Assembly: GCA_003522145.1 (NCBI GenBank)
Contig: DPGD01000049.1
Location: 1 to 60,764 of the forward strand
From: Clostridiales bacterium
GTDB lineage: Bacteria > Bacillota > Clostridia > Oscillospirales > CAG-272
Direction: 5' to 3'
DNA length: 60,764 nucleotides
Every line of letters starts with the position of its first letter. Within the stretch, counting starts at the first letter, position 1. Below the pieces are notes generated by a model that was not told the DNA's origin, ran no database searches, and worked only from the letters and a program-made list of their open reading frames with translations. Positions 34,593-42,979 of this stretch are shown here, in pieces. Position numbers and translations under genes: made by a program.

Positions 34593-34961
34593 ATGAACAC
34601 CTTAACCTACTATAAACAGTATCGTTCTCTCTCCGACCGTGCGTCGATGCTGGAGGGACAGCTCCAGTTTTTTTCCGACGACTACAATCGGTCAGAGACC
34701 CTGAAGGAATTGCACCGGATTTCCAATTTGAAAAAGGAAATTGAAAGAAATCTGGAAAACTATATTCCCTACGCCCTTCCTCCAAAGCATTACTACCGGG
34801 CACTGGAAGAGCGGGAATTTCTTTTTTACCGCTACATTAAGGGGTTCACGATGCTCCAAGTGGCGGAACTGATGTGCGTCAGCCGGGACACGGTTTACCG
34901 GATTCAGCGGCGCATTGCCGCCCGGGACGGGTTGTTTTCCTCGGTTCTGGACGATGCCTGA
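34593..34961 (+). CDS. Small sigma-region-4-like HTH protein
   Basis: The 122-residue protein has an N-terminal coiled coil (about residues 5-60) and a C-terminal helix-turn-helix, MLQVAELMCVSRDTVYRIQRRI (about 87-108 of the chain), like region 4 of sigma factors or phage DUF1492-type activators. There is no sigma region 2, so it cannot be a complete sigma factor. The open frame extends upstream to 34317, but the ATG at 34593 with the strong TAAGGAGG fits better. It is transcribed away from the ABC operon, with the AT-rich control region between, so it may regulate it; that is inference from position only. A phage remnant is an alternative. Confidence 0.65.
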   Translation: MNTLTYYKQYRSLSDRASMLEGQLQFFSDDYNRSETLKELHRISNLKKEIERNLENYIPYALPPKHYYRALEEREFLFYRYIKGFTMLQVAELMCVSRDTVYRIQRRIAARDGLFSSVLDDA

Positions 34962-35061
34962 CGATGCTCTTTCCCGCTCGGCGCTCCGCCGGAAAACCGT
35001 TTTTTTCGGATGCTTTTTCACCCGTTTCAAGATGTTTTCACAAGCCTGTTTTGCAAAAGGA

Positions 35062-35092
35062 AATCCCGGAATTTTTCTCAAATTCCGGGATT
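35062..35092 (-). terminator. Terminator between hslO and the HTH gene
   Basis: AATCCCGGAATTT (35062-35074) pairs with AAATTCCGGGATT (35080-35092). On the minus strand TTTCC and TTTTG follow, which suits the end of hslO; it may serve both converging transcripts. Confidence 0.6.
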
Positions 35093-35211
35093 GCACATTT
35101 CTTGTAGTTCTTCTTCGTCAGACCGCTTTTCGGCCTGACGGCAGAGGGGAGCTGCGCTTCATCGGTTTTCGGAGTGCGCTTTCTCTCCTTCTGGATTCCA
35201 AAGGAAAACCT

Positions 35212-36075
35212 TCAAAGAAGCTCCTTGAATTCTTCCTTGTGAAAAACATAGGTTTTTCCGCAGAAGCGACAAACCGCCTGCGCTTTTCCCTCCTCATCGA
35301 AAATATCGGCCAAATCCTCTTTGCGCAGGCCTGCAAGACCCTTGGCCATCCGCTCTTTGGAGCAGTCGCAAAGATAGGACACCGGAATTTCGTCAAACAG
35401 GTCATACTCCACTCCGGAAAGCGCAAGCGCCGCCACCTCCTCACAGCTTTTTCCGGCGGCAAAAAGCCCGGAAATACCCGAAAGGGCCGAAGCGTTTTTT
35501 TCGATGGCCTCCACCGTTTCCTCTGCCGCAAAGGGCAGAACCTGAATAATCATCCCGCCGGCAGCCTTGCAGCTGCCGTCGGTATCCACCAACACACCCA
35601 GAGCGCACAGCGTGGGAATCTGTTCGCTTTGCGCAAAATAGGAGGTCAGATCCTCAGCAACCTCTCCGGAAACGATCTCCGAAACGCCGATATAGGGCTC
35701 CTTTTCTCCTTCGTCCTTCAAAACATACAGACTTCCCCGGCCGATGGCTCCGCCCACATCCAGTTTGCCGTTGGGCTTCAACGGCAGATCGCAATCCGGG
35801 TGGGCAATATACCCTTTCACGCAACCGCAATCATCGGACACGGCCAGCACCGTTCCGGCCTTTCCGTCTCCCCGGAATTGGAGTGTCAGACTGTCGCCCT
35901 TATTCTTCAGCATACAACCCAAAAGGGATGCTCCGGTCAGAACTCTGCCCAGAGTCGCCGTGCCGGTGGGGCAGGTATGATGCAGTTTCCGGCCTTCTTC
36001 CACAATATCTTTAGATTCAATCACAAAGAACCGGGCACTGCCGTCCTTGGTGACTCCTCGAATAATTCTGCTCAT
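35212..36075 (-). CDS. hslO: Hsp33 redox-regulated chaperonin
   Basis: The 287-residue chaperone is activated when oxidants release its zinc and form disulfides. Family motifs are GRVLTGASLLG (as in TGATLLAAMLK-like), FRGDGKAGTVLAVSD and GGMIIQVLP. The redox switch is CDC near residue 236 and CRFC near residue 271, giving the four zinc cysteines. Length is normal. It is third in a short operon after a DtxR/MntR-type regulator and a methyltransferase; stress and metal homeostasis would be a sensible joint theme, but the linkage could be chance. Confidence 0.95.
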   Translation of the reverse strand: MSRIIRGVTKDGSARFFVIESKDIVEEGRKLHHTCPTGTATLGRVLTGASLLGCMLKNKGDSLTLQFRGDGKAGTVLAVSDDCGCVKGYIAHPDCDLPLKPNGKLDVGGAIGRGSLYVLKDEGEKEPYIGVSEIVSGEVAEDLTSYFAQSEQIPTLCALGVLVDTDGSCKAAGGMIIQVLPFAAEETVEAIEKNASALSGISGLFAAGKSCEEVAALALSGVEYDLFDEIPVSYLCDCSKERMAKGLAGLRKEDLADIFDEEGKAQAVCRFCGKTYVFHKEEFKELL

Positions 36076-36115
36076 GGTTTCCGGTTTTTCCTTTCTTCAG
36101 ACCTTGGCACCCTAC

Positions 36116-36871
36116 TTACTTCCGGCAGACTGCCAGATAAAAAACATCCCCGTCCTTTTCCTGCGAAGGACTTCCCCTGTAGTCCCGTCCCTTGAAGATC
36201 AGCTCGAATCCGGTTTCCTTCAGCGTTTTTTCCAAGGACGCAGGAGAAAAATAACACTGCCTCTGCTCCTCTTCGTGCCGACTGTAAAGTCCATCTTTCT
36301 CCGCTTTGAAAATAGTCAGCAAAAAGTCGCATTGCTTTTTGCTTTTTTTATACCGGTTCTGCCAGACGCAATAGCCACCGTTCCCTTCAAATACATAGGT
36401 GTTGTCCCCGTACAGCTTTTCAAACTTGTACAGGCTGTTTATATCGAAAAAAAACAGTCCGCCGGGCGTCAGGAAATTCTGCACCTTGGAAAAGACCGTC
36501 CGAAGCTCTTCCCCATTTTGCAAATAGTTCAGGCTGTTGGTGGCGCACACCGCCACATCGACCGTGCCATACAGATCCAACTCCCGCATATCCTGCAACA
36601 GCAACAGAGGCGAAAAGCCCTTCCGAGCGCAGTTTTTCTGGGCCATTGCCAGCATTTCGGGCGACAGATCCGTTCCGATCACATCCGCTCCCCGCCGCAG
36701 CAGCTCCAAGGTCAGTTTTCCCGTGCCGCAGGCCAGATCCAGTACCAATCCGCTTTCCTTGGCCCCCATTTCCCGGTAGGTGCCGAGAATGCAGTCGGCA
36801 TACTCCCCGTAGTCGGGATGCTCGCCCAAAAAATCATAAAATGCGGGCAATTCGGTATATCCACTTCCCAT
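36116..36871 (-). CDS. Class I SAM-dependent methyltransferase
   Basis: The 251-residue protein has the SAM motif VLDLACGTGKLTLELL (about residues 43-58), the acidic turn VIGTDLSPEM and a downstream VAVCATNSLNYL. It belongs to the large small-molecule methyltransferase group (Methyltransf_25-like); the acceptor cannot be told from sequence. C-terminal LYSRHEEEQRQCYFSP resembles family members of Clostridia annotated only as methyltransferases. It is separated by 36 bases from the regulator gene and 40 from hslO, so co-transcription is likely. Confidence 0.85.
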   Translation of the reverse strand: MGSGYTELPAFYDFLGEHPDYGEYADCILGTYREMGAKESGLVLDLACGTGKLTLELLRRGADVIGTDLSPEMLAMAQKNCARKGFSPLLLLQDMRELDLYGTVDVAVCATNSLNYLQNGEELRTVFSKVQNFLTPGGLFFFDINSLYKFEKLYGDNTYVFEGNGGYCVWQNRYKKSKKQCDFLLTIFKAEKDGLYSRHEEEQRQCYFSPASLEKTLKETGFELIFKGRDYRGSPSQEKDGDVFYLAVCRK

Positions 36872-36907
36872 TGTTTCTCTCCTGTTCTGCTCTGCTCTTG
36901 GGCAGAT

Positions 36908-37288
36908 TCACAGATTGCCGCCGTGTTCCCGCACATGATTCTTGATGGCTTCAAAGGACTCGTCGCTGATGTCGTGTTCGATCTTGCAGGCATCCTCGGC
37001 GGCAATCTCCTTGTCCACTCCCAGCATGGTAAAAAAGCCGGTCAACAGGGTATGCCGCTCGTAAATTTTTTCGGCAATTTCTCTGCCCGCCTCCGTAAGC
37101 GTCAGGGCACCGTCCTTTGACACCTCTAAGTATCCGCCCTTTTTCAACAGTCCCACCGCTCTGCTGACGCTGGGCTTGCTGTAATTCATGTATTCAGCCA
37201 CATCCAGGGAGTGTACCTCCCTGTTCTTCTCCCGAGTAAGAACCAGAATGGTCTCCAAATACATCTCGCCCGATTCCCGTAAATGCAT
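36908..37288 (-). CDS. DtxR/MntR-family metal-dependent repressor
   Basis: The 126-residue protein has a winged helix at the N-terminus (MHLRESGEMYLETILVL, SKPSVSRAVGLLKKGGYL) and the metal-binding and dimer part ending ACKIEHDISDESFEAIKNHV. This is the short MntR-like type, which represses metal-uptake genes when manganese or iron is plentiful. The ATG at 37288 follows GGGGAAAGG; the frame runs further upstream through the promoter and is not used. First in its operon; no metal transporter is adjacent, so its targets lie elsewhere. Confidence 0.88.
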   Translation of the reverse strand: MHLRESGEMYLETILVLTREKNREVHSLDVAEYMNYSKPSVSRAVGLLKKGGYLEVSKDGALTLTEAGREIAEKIYERHTLLTGFFTMLGVDKEIAAEDACKIEHDISDESFEAIKNHVREHGGNL

Positions 37289-37323
37289 CGCCTTTCCCCG
37301 CTTTCTTCCCCGATTCCGGTATA

Positions 37324-37352
37324 TTCTAACACATCTTTGCCTGAAAAACAAG
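37324..37352 (-). promoter_or_regulatory. Promoter of the MntR-like operon
   Basis: On the minus strand TTGTTT (37347-37352) and TAGAAT (37324-37329) are separated by 17 bases, with TGTGT before the -10. Confidence 0.7.
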
Positions 37353-37417
37353 AGGCGGCCCTGTCTGTTTTCGGAAAAACAACAGACCGGCATTCCTTTA
37401 AAGCCTTTGGTAACCGC

Positions 37418-38392
37418 TCACTCCAAAAGCATCCAGCCCACGAAGGTCTCCTTGAAGGTCTTTCCTCCCTCTGTCCCGATGCACTCTGCGGAAAAGTCGG
37501 CACAAAGGCCCTCTTCCCCCTCAAAAAACCAGAGAGAATCCGCATCCACCTTCACCCGGAAGTCCTCCATTTGCGGATTTTCCTCTCTCAGCCGGGCCTC
37601 CAGCCCTGCACCGATGCTTTCTGCCGTCAAGCCGGAGAGAAGGCTCCTGTAGCGCTCCACCTCCACATCCCGCACCAGCAGAACGATCCCCTCTGAAGAA
37701 ATCTGCACATCGGCACTGCGCACCGTCAGACCTCCCAGCTTTTCCTTAAAATACAGCGTATAGGCCTTTGCCCCCGGCACAAAGCCGGCCTCTTCTCTTG
37801 TGGTGGAGGAAAAAAGAACGCCATCCTCCGCCGCCGCCGGAAAGGAACAATTCTGCACCAGCCAGTCTGCCGCCACCTTTTTCAAAGACTGCTCCTCCAT
37901 ACCCTCCAGAGAAACCGTCTTGCCCCGAAGCAAAAGACAGTTGGGATTCTCTTTTCCCGCAGGATAACTGACAAAAAGACTGCCTTTTCCGGTTTCGGCC
38001 ATGCTTTCGTAGCAATCGTACTCCCGCAGAGTTCTGTCCGGAAGGACCTTTCCGTTTTCATCGAACCGCAGAACCTTTTCCTTCAGGGTCGTTACTTCTC
38101 TGTCGGCCGGCTCCAGAATATAGGTTTCCCCCAGAAAAGCAACGCTTTTGCTCCCGGTTCCCTCGGGAAATTCCTTTGTCTCGATTTTTCCGGAAGGAAA
38201 GTCCGCAAAAAAGCCGCTTTGTCCCGAATCGTTCACATAAACCAAGGGAGCCTTGACCGCTTCCTCCCCGCCTTCGGTGCCGGACGCTCCTGTTTCCGGC
38301 AGGTCGGTCAGACTGCCTCTTTCTTTGCAGGAAGAAAGCAGTCCGAAAAGGAGTATGCTGCCCAGAATACAGACCAAAATTCGTTTTTTCAT
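37418..38392 (-). CDS. Predicted lipoprotein at the end of the MoxR/VWA cluster
   Basis: The 324-residue product starts with a lipoprotein signal (MKKRILVCILGSILLFGLLSSC, cysteine about residue 22) and then a Ser/Gly/Glu-rich linker. The rest is mixed alpha/beta with no domain I recognise. I use the ATG at 38392; an in-frame ATG at 38404 (MVIN) is part of the 134-bp repeat and directly abuts its hairpin. It follows the VWA gene in the same orientation across that repeat. A role with the MoxR/VWA machinery is likely from position only. Confidence 0.65.
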   Translation of the reverse strand: MKKRILVCILGSILLFGLLSSCKERGSLTDLPETGASGTEGGEEAVKAPLVYVNDSGQSGFFADFPSGKIETKEFPEGTGSKSVAFLGETYILEPADREVTTLKEKVLRFDENGKVLPDRTLREYDCYESMAETGKGSLFVSYPAGKENPNCLLLRGKTVSLEGMEEQSLKKVAADWLVQNCSFPAAAEDGVLFSSTTREEAGFVPGAKAYTLYFKEKLGGLTVRSADVQISSEGIVLLVRDVEVERYRSLLSGLTAESIGAGLEARLREENPQMEDFRVKVDADSLWFFEGEEGLCADFSAECIGTEGGKTFKETFVGWMLLE

Positions 38393-38524
38393 GTTTATGA
38401 CCATAGCTTTCGCTTGGCGAAAGCTTCCTTTCTTGCGGAATTGGGGCTGGTTTTGCGGAGCGAAATCGCCATCGCTCCGATGGCGAAAGCCACAAAACGC
38501 GTTTGAAAGATTTATCTTTCAAAC
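38391..38524 (-). repeat. 134-bp three-hairpin repeat, copy A
   Basis: It matches 60631-60764 at 129 of 134 positions. Contents: a start-proximal hairpin AGCTTTCGC/GCGAAAGCT (38405-38425) with AAGAAAGGA just beyond it (38426-38434), a second hairpin TCGCCATCG/CGATGGCGA (38466-38486), and a palindrome GTTTGAAAGAT/ATCTTTCAAAC (38501-38524). Four of the five differences fall in the loop or the outer flanking pair of the first hairpin, none in the main stems. Confidence 0.9.
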
Positions 38525-38568
38525 TTTCACCTGTTCTTTCAGGAAAAGAAACGGTCCTTCCCTCTTTT

Positions 38569-41166
38569 TCAATGTCCTTCTTTTTTTCGGAAAGTCTTAA
38601 AATCTTTTATACGCAATTTTCTTGCAGCCATTCCCGAAAGGAACAACAGCCCCGCCGCAATCACCAAGGGAACGGTGGGATTCTTCGTATATTCCTTGGT
38701 TTGAGGCGTGACTTCGTAAAGCGCCGACAGGTCCTGGCCGTAAGGAACCATCTCCCCGCCGGTCCCGGCACAAATATCCGAAAGAAGCGTTCCGCCGTCG
38801 TTTCCAAAGAGATCGTACTCCTTTTCGGCCGTCAGAGCATAGACCGTGGAAAGATAGTCCACCGTCGTCCCCTCCCGACTTTCCAGACGAATCAAAATGT
38901 CATAACCGCCCGGTTCGTCTGTAGGAATTTCCCCCTCAAAAACGCCCTTTCCGGTTTGGGAAAGCGTCCGGAGCGAAGGTTCCTTCGAGCCGTTCAGGGC
39001 CGAAGAAACCGTCAGGCTGTCCCCGGCCGTTGCCGCCGCCGTTTCCACCAGAACATGGGTCGTCTTTCCCTTTTGGGTAAACTGCACCTCTAAAGAAGAG
39101 CGCCGTTTTCCTTCGGTCATACAGATTTCGGAAAACCGTCCCACAAGGATTTTTCCGGTCTCGTCGGAAAGCCACCGTTCTGACCAGATTCCCGCGCAAT
39201 CGCTCATAAAGGAGGCCACTTTTCCTTCTCCGCAGGAATGCAGGGCAAAGAGCGGATGCCCCTCCGGCGTTTTCAAAAGCACCGTGCTGTCCTCCTTCGG
39301 CGTTGCGCCGATGTAGGCCTGCAAAAGGGGAATTTTTTCCCGGTCGATCTCCTTGGTCAGCGGACTTTCCTTGGCAATCACTGCCTGGAAATCCTTCTGC
39401 ACCAGAGGACTTTCCGCCACCAGCTCCGTTTCGCTCAGCATGATCTCCGGAAGATCGTGGGCCGAATTCACCTGATAGTATCTACCGCCGCCAAAATATG
39501 CCACATCCGAAATATAGTTGGAATAGAACCCCAGACCTATAGAGGACACCACCATGCCCGCTTCCCGCATCCGGGTCAGAGTATCGTAAAAATCCCGGTC
39601 GCTGGGCTGACCGTCCGACAGGAAAATGACCTGTCGGACACCTCCCTCGCACTGGGTCATTTTCTCATAGGCGAGGGACAGAGCCGGACCGTAGCAAGTG
39701 CCCTTGCCGGTGCTGATTCTCGAGACAGCTTCGTAAAGTAGCTGCTTGTTGCTCTCGGTGGTTTTCGTCATCTCCGCCACCACCGACGCCGTCTCGCAGA
39801 AGGAGAGGATCCCCACGCTGTCACTCTCTGTCAGCGTTTTTATACAGGAAATCGCCCCCTGCTTGGCCAACTCCAGATTCTGGGAAGAGGCGCTCATACT
39901 CCGGGAACAGTCTAAAACCAGCAACAGCGACACCGACTCTTCCGAGGTTCTCTTGTTGAAATCCAGATTTACCGGCAAAAGCTCTTCGTAAACCGTATCC
40001 TGCATATGCCCGAAGGAATAGGTCTCATCCCCTCCGACGGTCAGCAACGACCCTCCGTAGTCCTTCACATAGCTTTCAAGAAGTCCGCCAAAGCTCTCGG
40101 GCAGATACTCGGCATCCACATTGAGAAAAACCACCTGGTCGTATTGGCAAAGCTCCACAATATCCGTGGGCACATTCCGGGGAAGGACCACGGTCACCTC
40201 TTTTTCCTCCGAAAGAATGCTCCGGAAGGTCGAAGTGTTGTAATAGGAGCCGGTAACCAGAAGCACCTGCGGAGCACCCGTCACCTCCACCGTGGCGGCG
40301 GCCGTATTGTTCTCTGTCAGCGTGTCATTTTCCCCTTCGATCGAAACGGAATAGACATGACTGCCCCTTTCGGTGGGAAAGACCTTCACCGGAAGCTCAT
40401 TTGTTCCCTCCTGCACCTCAAAATCAGAACTGCCCAAGGGCCTTCCGTTGTCGCTTGTTTTCAGAAGCGCTCTGCCGGAAGCCGAGCTGTCCACCACAAC
40501 GGTCAGAACGAGCTCCTCTCCGGAACGCACCGTTTCTGCCGCACGCACCTCGCTTGCCTGCATTTCCTTGGTGTAACTGCCGCAGGAATCAAAATACAAC
40601 GCATCGATGCGCAGACCCTTGGCTCCCCGCAGATAGGCGGTTGCCAAAGCGTCGCTGTCGGTTTCCTTTCCGTCGCTCAGGAGGATCAGTCTTTTATCCC
40701 GATTGTCGGGCAACAGCCCTGCCGCATAGTCGATGGCTTGAGAAATATCCGTGGCATCTCCCGCCACCTGCACATTCTGAATCTTCTTTTCCCCGGCCTC
40801 CAGATCCACCGTGTATACACAGTCGGAAGCGAACACCACCGCCCCCACCTTGGTCTGCTCATCCACCAGGGAAAACAGTTCCCGTGCATGTTCCAAAAGA
40901 AGCTCCTGCACCGGACGCATACTGTCGGAAAGGTCCAGAACCAGCAAGACCGACTGTCCCCCGGTTTTTCCGACAAAGGAAATTCCCGAAATCAACAGCA
41001 CCAGAATAAGCGAAGCCACCCCTTCAAAGACCACCTGAAGGATGCTCCCCAGCCTTTTCTTTTTGCCCCGATTCAAGAGAAAAAAGGGCAGAAGCGCCGC
41101 CGCCAGCGCCGGCAATGCCAGAAAGAGCAGAAAGGGGCGTTCAAAAACCGCTTCCATGTTGCTCAT
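38569..41166 (-). CDS. Large VWA-domain membrane protein (two MIDAS sites)
   Basis: The 865-residue protein has N-terminal membrane segments (about residues 12-32 and 48-65) and a von Willebrand A domain with MIDAS DLSDS (78-82). A GATase-like domain follows (about 298-385, VLLVTGSYYNT, LLTVGGDETYSFG), then a second VWA domain with DCSRS (418-422), beta parts and a C-terminal membrane segment. Such proteins accompany MoxR ATPases and are thought to aid assembly or metal insertion of surface proteins. The start overlaps the BatA-like gene by 26 bases; GGGGGGTG lies 8 bases before the ATG. Confidence 0.85.
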   Translation of the reverse strand: MSNMEAVFERPFLLFLALPALAAALLPFFLLNRGKKKRLGSILQVVFEGVASLILVLLISGISFVGKTGGQSVLLVLDLSDSMRPVQELLLEHARELFSLVDEQTKVGAVVFASDCVYTVDLEAGEKKIQNVQVAGDATDISQAIDYAAGLLPDNRDKRLILLSDGKETDSDALATAYLRGAKGLRIDALYFDSCGSYTKEMQASEVRAAETVRSGEELVLTVVVDSSASGRALLKTSDNGRPLGSSDFEVQEGTNELPVKVFPTERGSHVYSVSIEGENDTLTENNTAAATVEVTGAPQVLLVTGSYYNTSTFRSILSEEKEVTVVLPRNVPTDIVELCQYDQVVFLNVDAEYLPESFGGLLESYVKDYGGSLLTVGGDETYSFGHMQDTVYEELLPVNLDFNKRTSEESVSLLLVLDCSRSMSASSQNLELAKQGAISCIKTLTESDSVGILSFCETASVVAEMTKTTESNKQLLYEAVSRISTGKGTCYGPALSLAYEKMTQCEGGVRQVIFLSDGQPSDRDFYDTLTRMREAGMVVSSIGLGFYSNYISDVAYFGGGRYYQVNSAHDLPEIMLSETELVAESPLVQKDFQAVIAKESPLTKEIDREKIPLLQAYIGATPKEDSTVLLKTPEGHPLFALHSCGEGKVASFMSDCAGIWSERWLSDETGKILVGRFSEICMTEGKRRSSLEVQFTQKGKTTHVLVETAAATAGDSLTVSSALNGSKEPSLRTLSQTGKGVFEGEIPTDEPGGYDILIRLESREGTTVDYLSTVYALTAEKEYDLFGNDGGTLLSDICAGTGGEMVPYGQDLSALYEVTPQTKEYTKNPTVPLVIAAGLLFLSGMAARKLRIKDFKTFRKKEGH

Positions 41167-42979
41167 AGCAGTACACCCCCCACTCCGCCAGCATCAGAAT
41201 CAAAAGCACCAGAAGAATCCACCAACCCCATTCCGCATAGGAACGCTCGGTCTGATCGCCGTTTTCAGGGGCAGATGGCACCACCGGAGCTTCCGTCAGC
41301 TCCCTTCCGTTCAGTTCCTCACGATCGATACGAACATAAAAATGCAGGGATGCCTCTTCCCGGTCTCCGTCGCTCCAAAAGACGGTATAGACACCTGTTT
41401 CCAGAGGCCTGAATGCAGAAAAACCCTTTGAAACAACCAGAGAATGAACCCTTCCGTCGGGAAGGCGAATCTTGGGCAGCAGTCCGTTTCGGGCGGTATA
41501 TATGCGCACCTCTTCCCCGACGGCATACTCCTCTTTTTCCACAGCCTTGGGGGAAAACTCCCCCACCAGATTTTTCATGAAAGTCAGGTAAGAGGAACAT
41601 AAAGGAAGATTGCTGTCGTGAAGGTCAAAGGACAACACCGCCAAGGACCGTCCCGTTTCCGACCTTTTGAAAGCCATCACCGGCTCTTCCTCCACCTGAA
41701 AAACCGTTTGCCAGAGGCCGCTTCCCGAAAGAGGCCGGAAGGTCTGCACCGTCCACTCCTCGGTCTGCACGCCCGAAACAAGGGCGTCGGGCGCATTCTG
41801 CCCCAAGGAGAGGGCAAAAAGTCCGCTTTTCTCCTCCCCGAAGGTCAGACCGTTCGGAAGCTCTTCCGGATGCACCAGCAGAACCGATCCGTCGAAAGGA
41901 AGGATCGCCGGCGCCGTTCCGTCAAACACATACAGATCGTACCCGGAAAGCTCTTCCGCCGCCACCGTTTTGGCCACCGTCAGCCTGCAATCCTCCAGCG
42001 CCGAAAAGAGCCGCTCCAGATAAAAGGGACTTTCTCCCACAATCAACACCGAGCGTTCCGCTTGGTCCTTGCGGCAAACCGTGTAGCTGTTGTCCAACAG
42101 AAGCCCGTCCTCGGTCTCCACAAAAAACAGGGCTTTTTCAAAGTCGGCAGTCTGCTCTTCCAAGGAAAACGACACCTGTTCCCCTGCTCTGCATTCAACA
42201 AACAGGGCATTGACCGTTTGGCCGTCAATCTGCAGACCCACCGTCACACCGGCGTCTTTTCCCGTTACAGAAAGCGTTCCCGAAAAAACGGTGGTTTTTC
42301 CCTCGGTTTTATAGGTCATCGAGTCAAGAGATACATTCCATTCTCTGTCCGCAGCACTTACATTCACAAGGGAGAACCTTGTCTGGGGTTCCTCCTCCCC
42401 TGCCCGATCGGTATAGAAACACACCTCCGGATGCACGACTCTTCCGGAAATCTCCCCCATGAGACGAAAAGCCTCTGCTTCATCGCATCCTCCCTGCCCT
42501 GCCTGCAGGTTCTTGAGAAAAGCCTGCACATCGCTCCACTGATCCGTGCGGCGCAGGGCTACATAGGGCTCGTCCGATGCTACGATCAGGCTGATTTTAA
42601 CGCCCTGATCCGCCCTCTTTGCCAACTGCCCGATCTGCATTTTCGCCCGATCAAGGCGTGTCTGCCCTTGGTCGTCTGCCATCTGCATACTGGCAGAGGT
42701 GTCCAGAATCAGAATATAATCGGTGCAGTCCTTGCGTAAAAACACCGGCTTTGCAGCGATCAACGAAAGGGTAAGTACGGTAACGATCTGCAGGATCAGC
42801 AGAAAAATCCTCCGGAACCTACGGAACGGCGACTTCTTTTTCATGAATTTTTCGCTGAGCTTCCAGAGAAATGTGCTGGACACCGCCTTTTCCTTCACAG
42901 GTGGCTTCAGAATGTACAGAAGAATCACCAACGGAATGCCGAGAAGCAGCCATAGCCCTGCCGGATTCAGAAAGGTCAT
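41141..42979 (-). CDS. BatA-like VWA membrane protein
   Basis: The 612-residue product has the aerotolerance-regulator N-terminus (MTFLNPAGLWLLLGIPLV, then a basic segment), a second membrane helix (about 58-78) and a VWA domain with MIDAS DTSAS (93-97). Beta domains and a C-terminal membrane helix near residue 590 follow. In Bacillota this is a usual partner of MoxR and DUF58. Function is inferred: chaperone-like handling of an exported or membrane complex. The gene overlaps DUF58 by four bases. Confidence 0.85.
   Translation of the reverse strand: MTFLNPAGLWLLLGIPLVILLYILKPPVKEKAVSSTFLWKLSEKFMKKKSPFRRFRRIFLLILQIVTVLTLSLIAAKPVFLRKDCTDYILILDTSASMQMADDQGQTRLDRAKMQIGQLAKRADQGVKISLIVASDEPYVALRRTDQWSDVQAFLKNLQAGQGGCDEAEAFRLMGEISGRVVHPEVCFYTDRAGEEEPQTRFSLVNVSAADREWNVSLDSMTYKTEGKTTVFSGTLSVTGKDAGVTVGLQIDGQTVNALFVECRAGEQVSFSLEEQTADFEKALFFVETEDGLLLDNSYTVCRKDQAERSVLIVGESPFYLERLFSALEDCRLTVAKTVAAEELSGYDLYVFDGTAPAILPFDGSVLLVHPEELPNGLTFGEEKSGLFALSLGQNAPDALVSGVQTEEWTVQTFRPLSGSGLWQTVFQVEEEPVMAFKRSETGRSLAVLSFDLHDSNLPLCSSYLTFMKNLVGEFSPKAVEKEEYAVGEEVRIYTARNGLLPKIRLPDGRVHSLVVSKGFSAFRPLETGVYTVFWSDGDREEASLHFYVRIDREELNGRELTEAPVVPSAPENGDQTERSYAEWGWWILLVLLILMLAEWGVYCYEQHGSGF

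Noticed and set aside
38391..38524. 134-bp repeat as an insertion-sequence end
   Set aside because: No transposase, no target duplication visible and no terminal inverted repeats spanning the element; the palindromes are internal.
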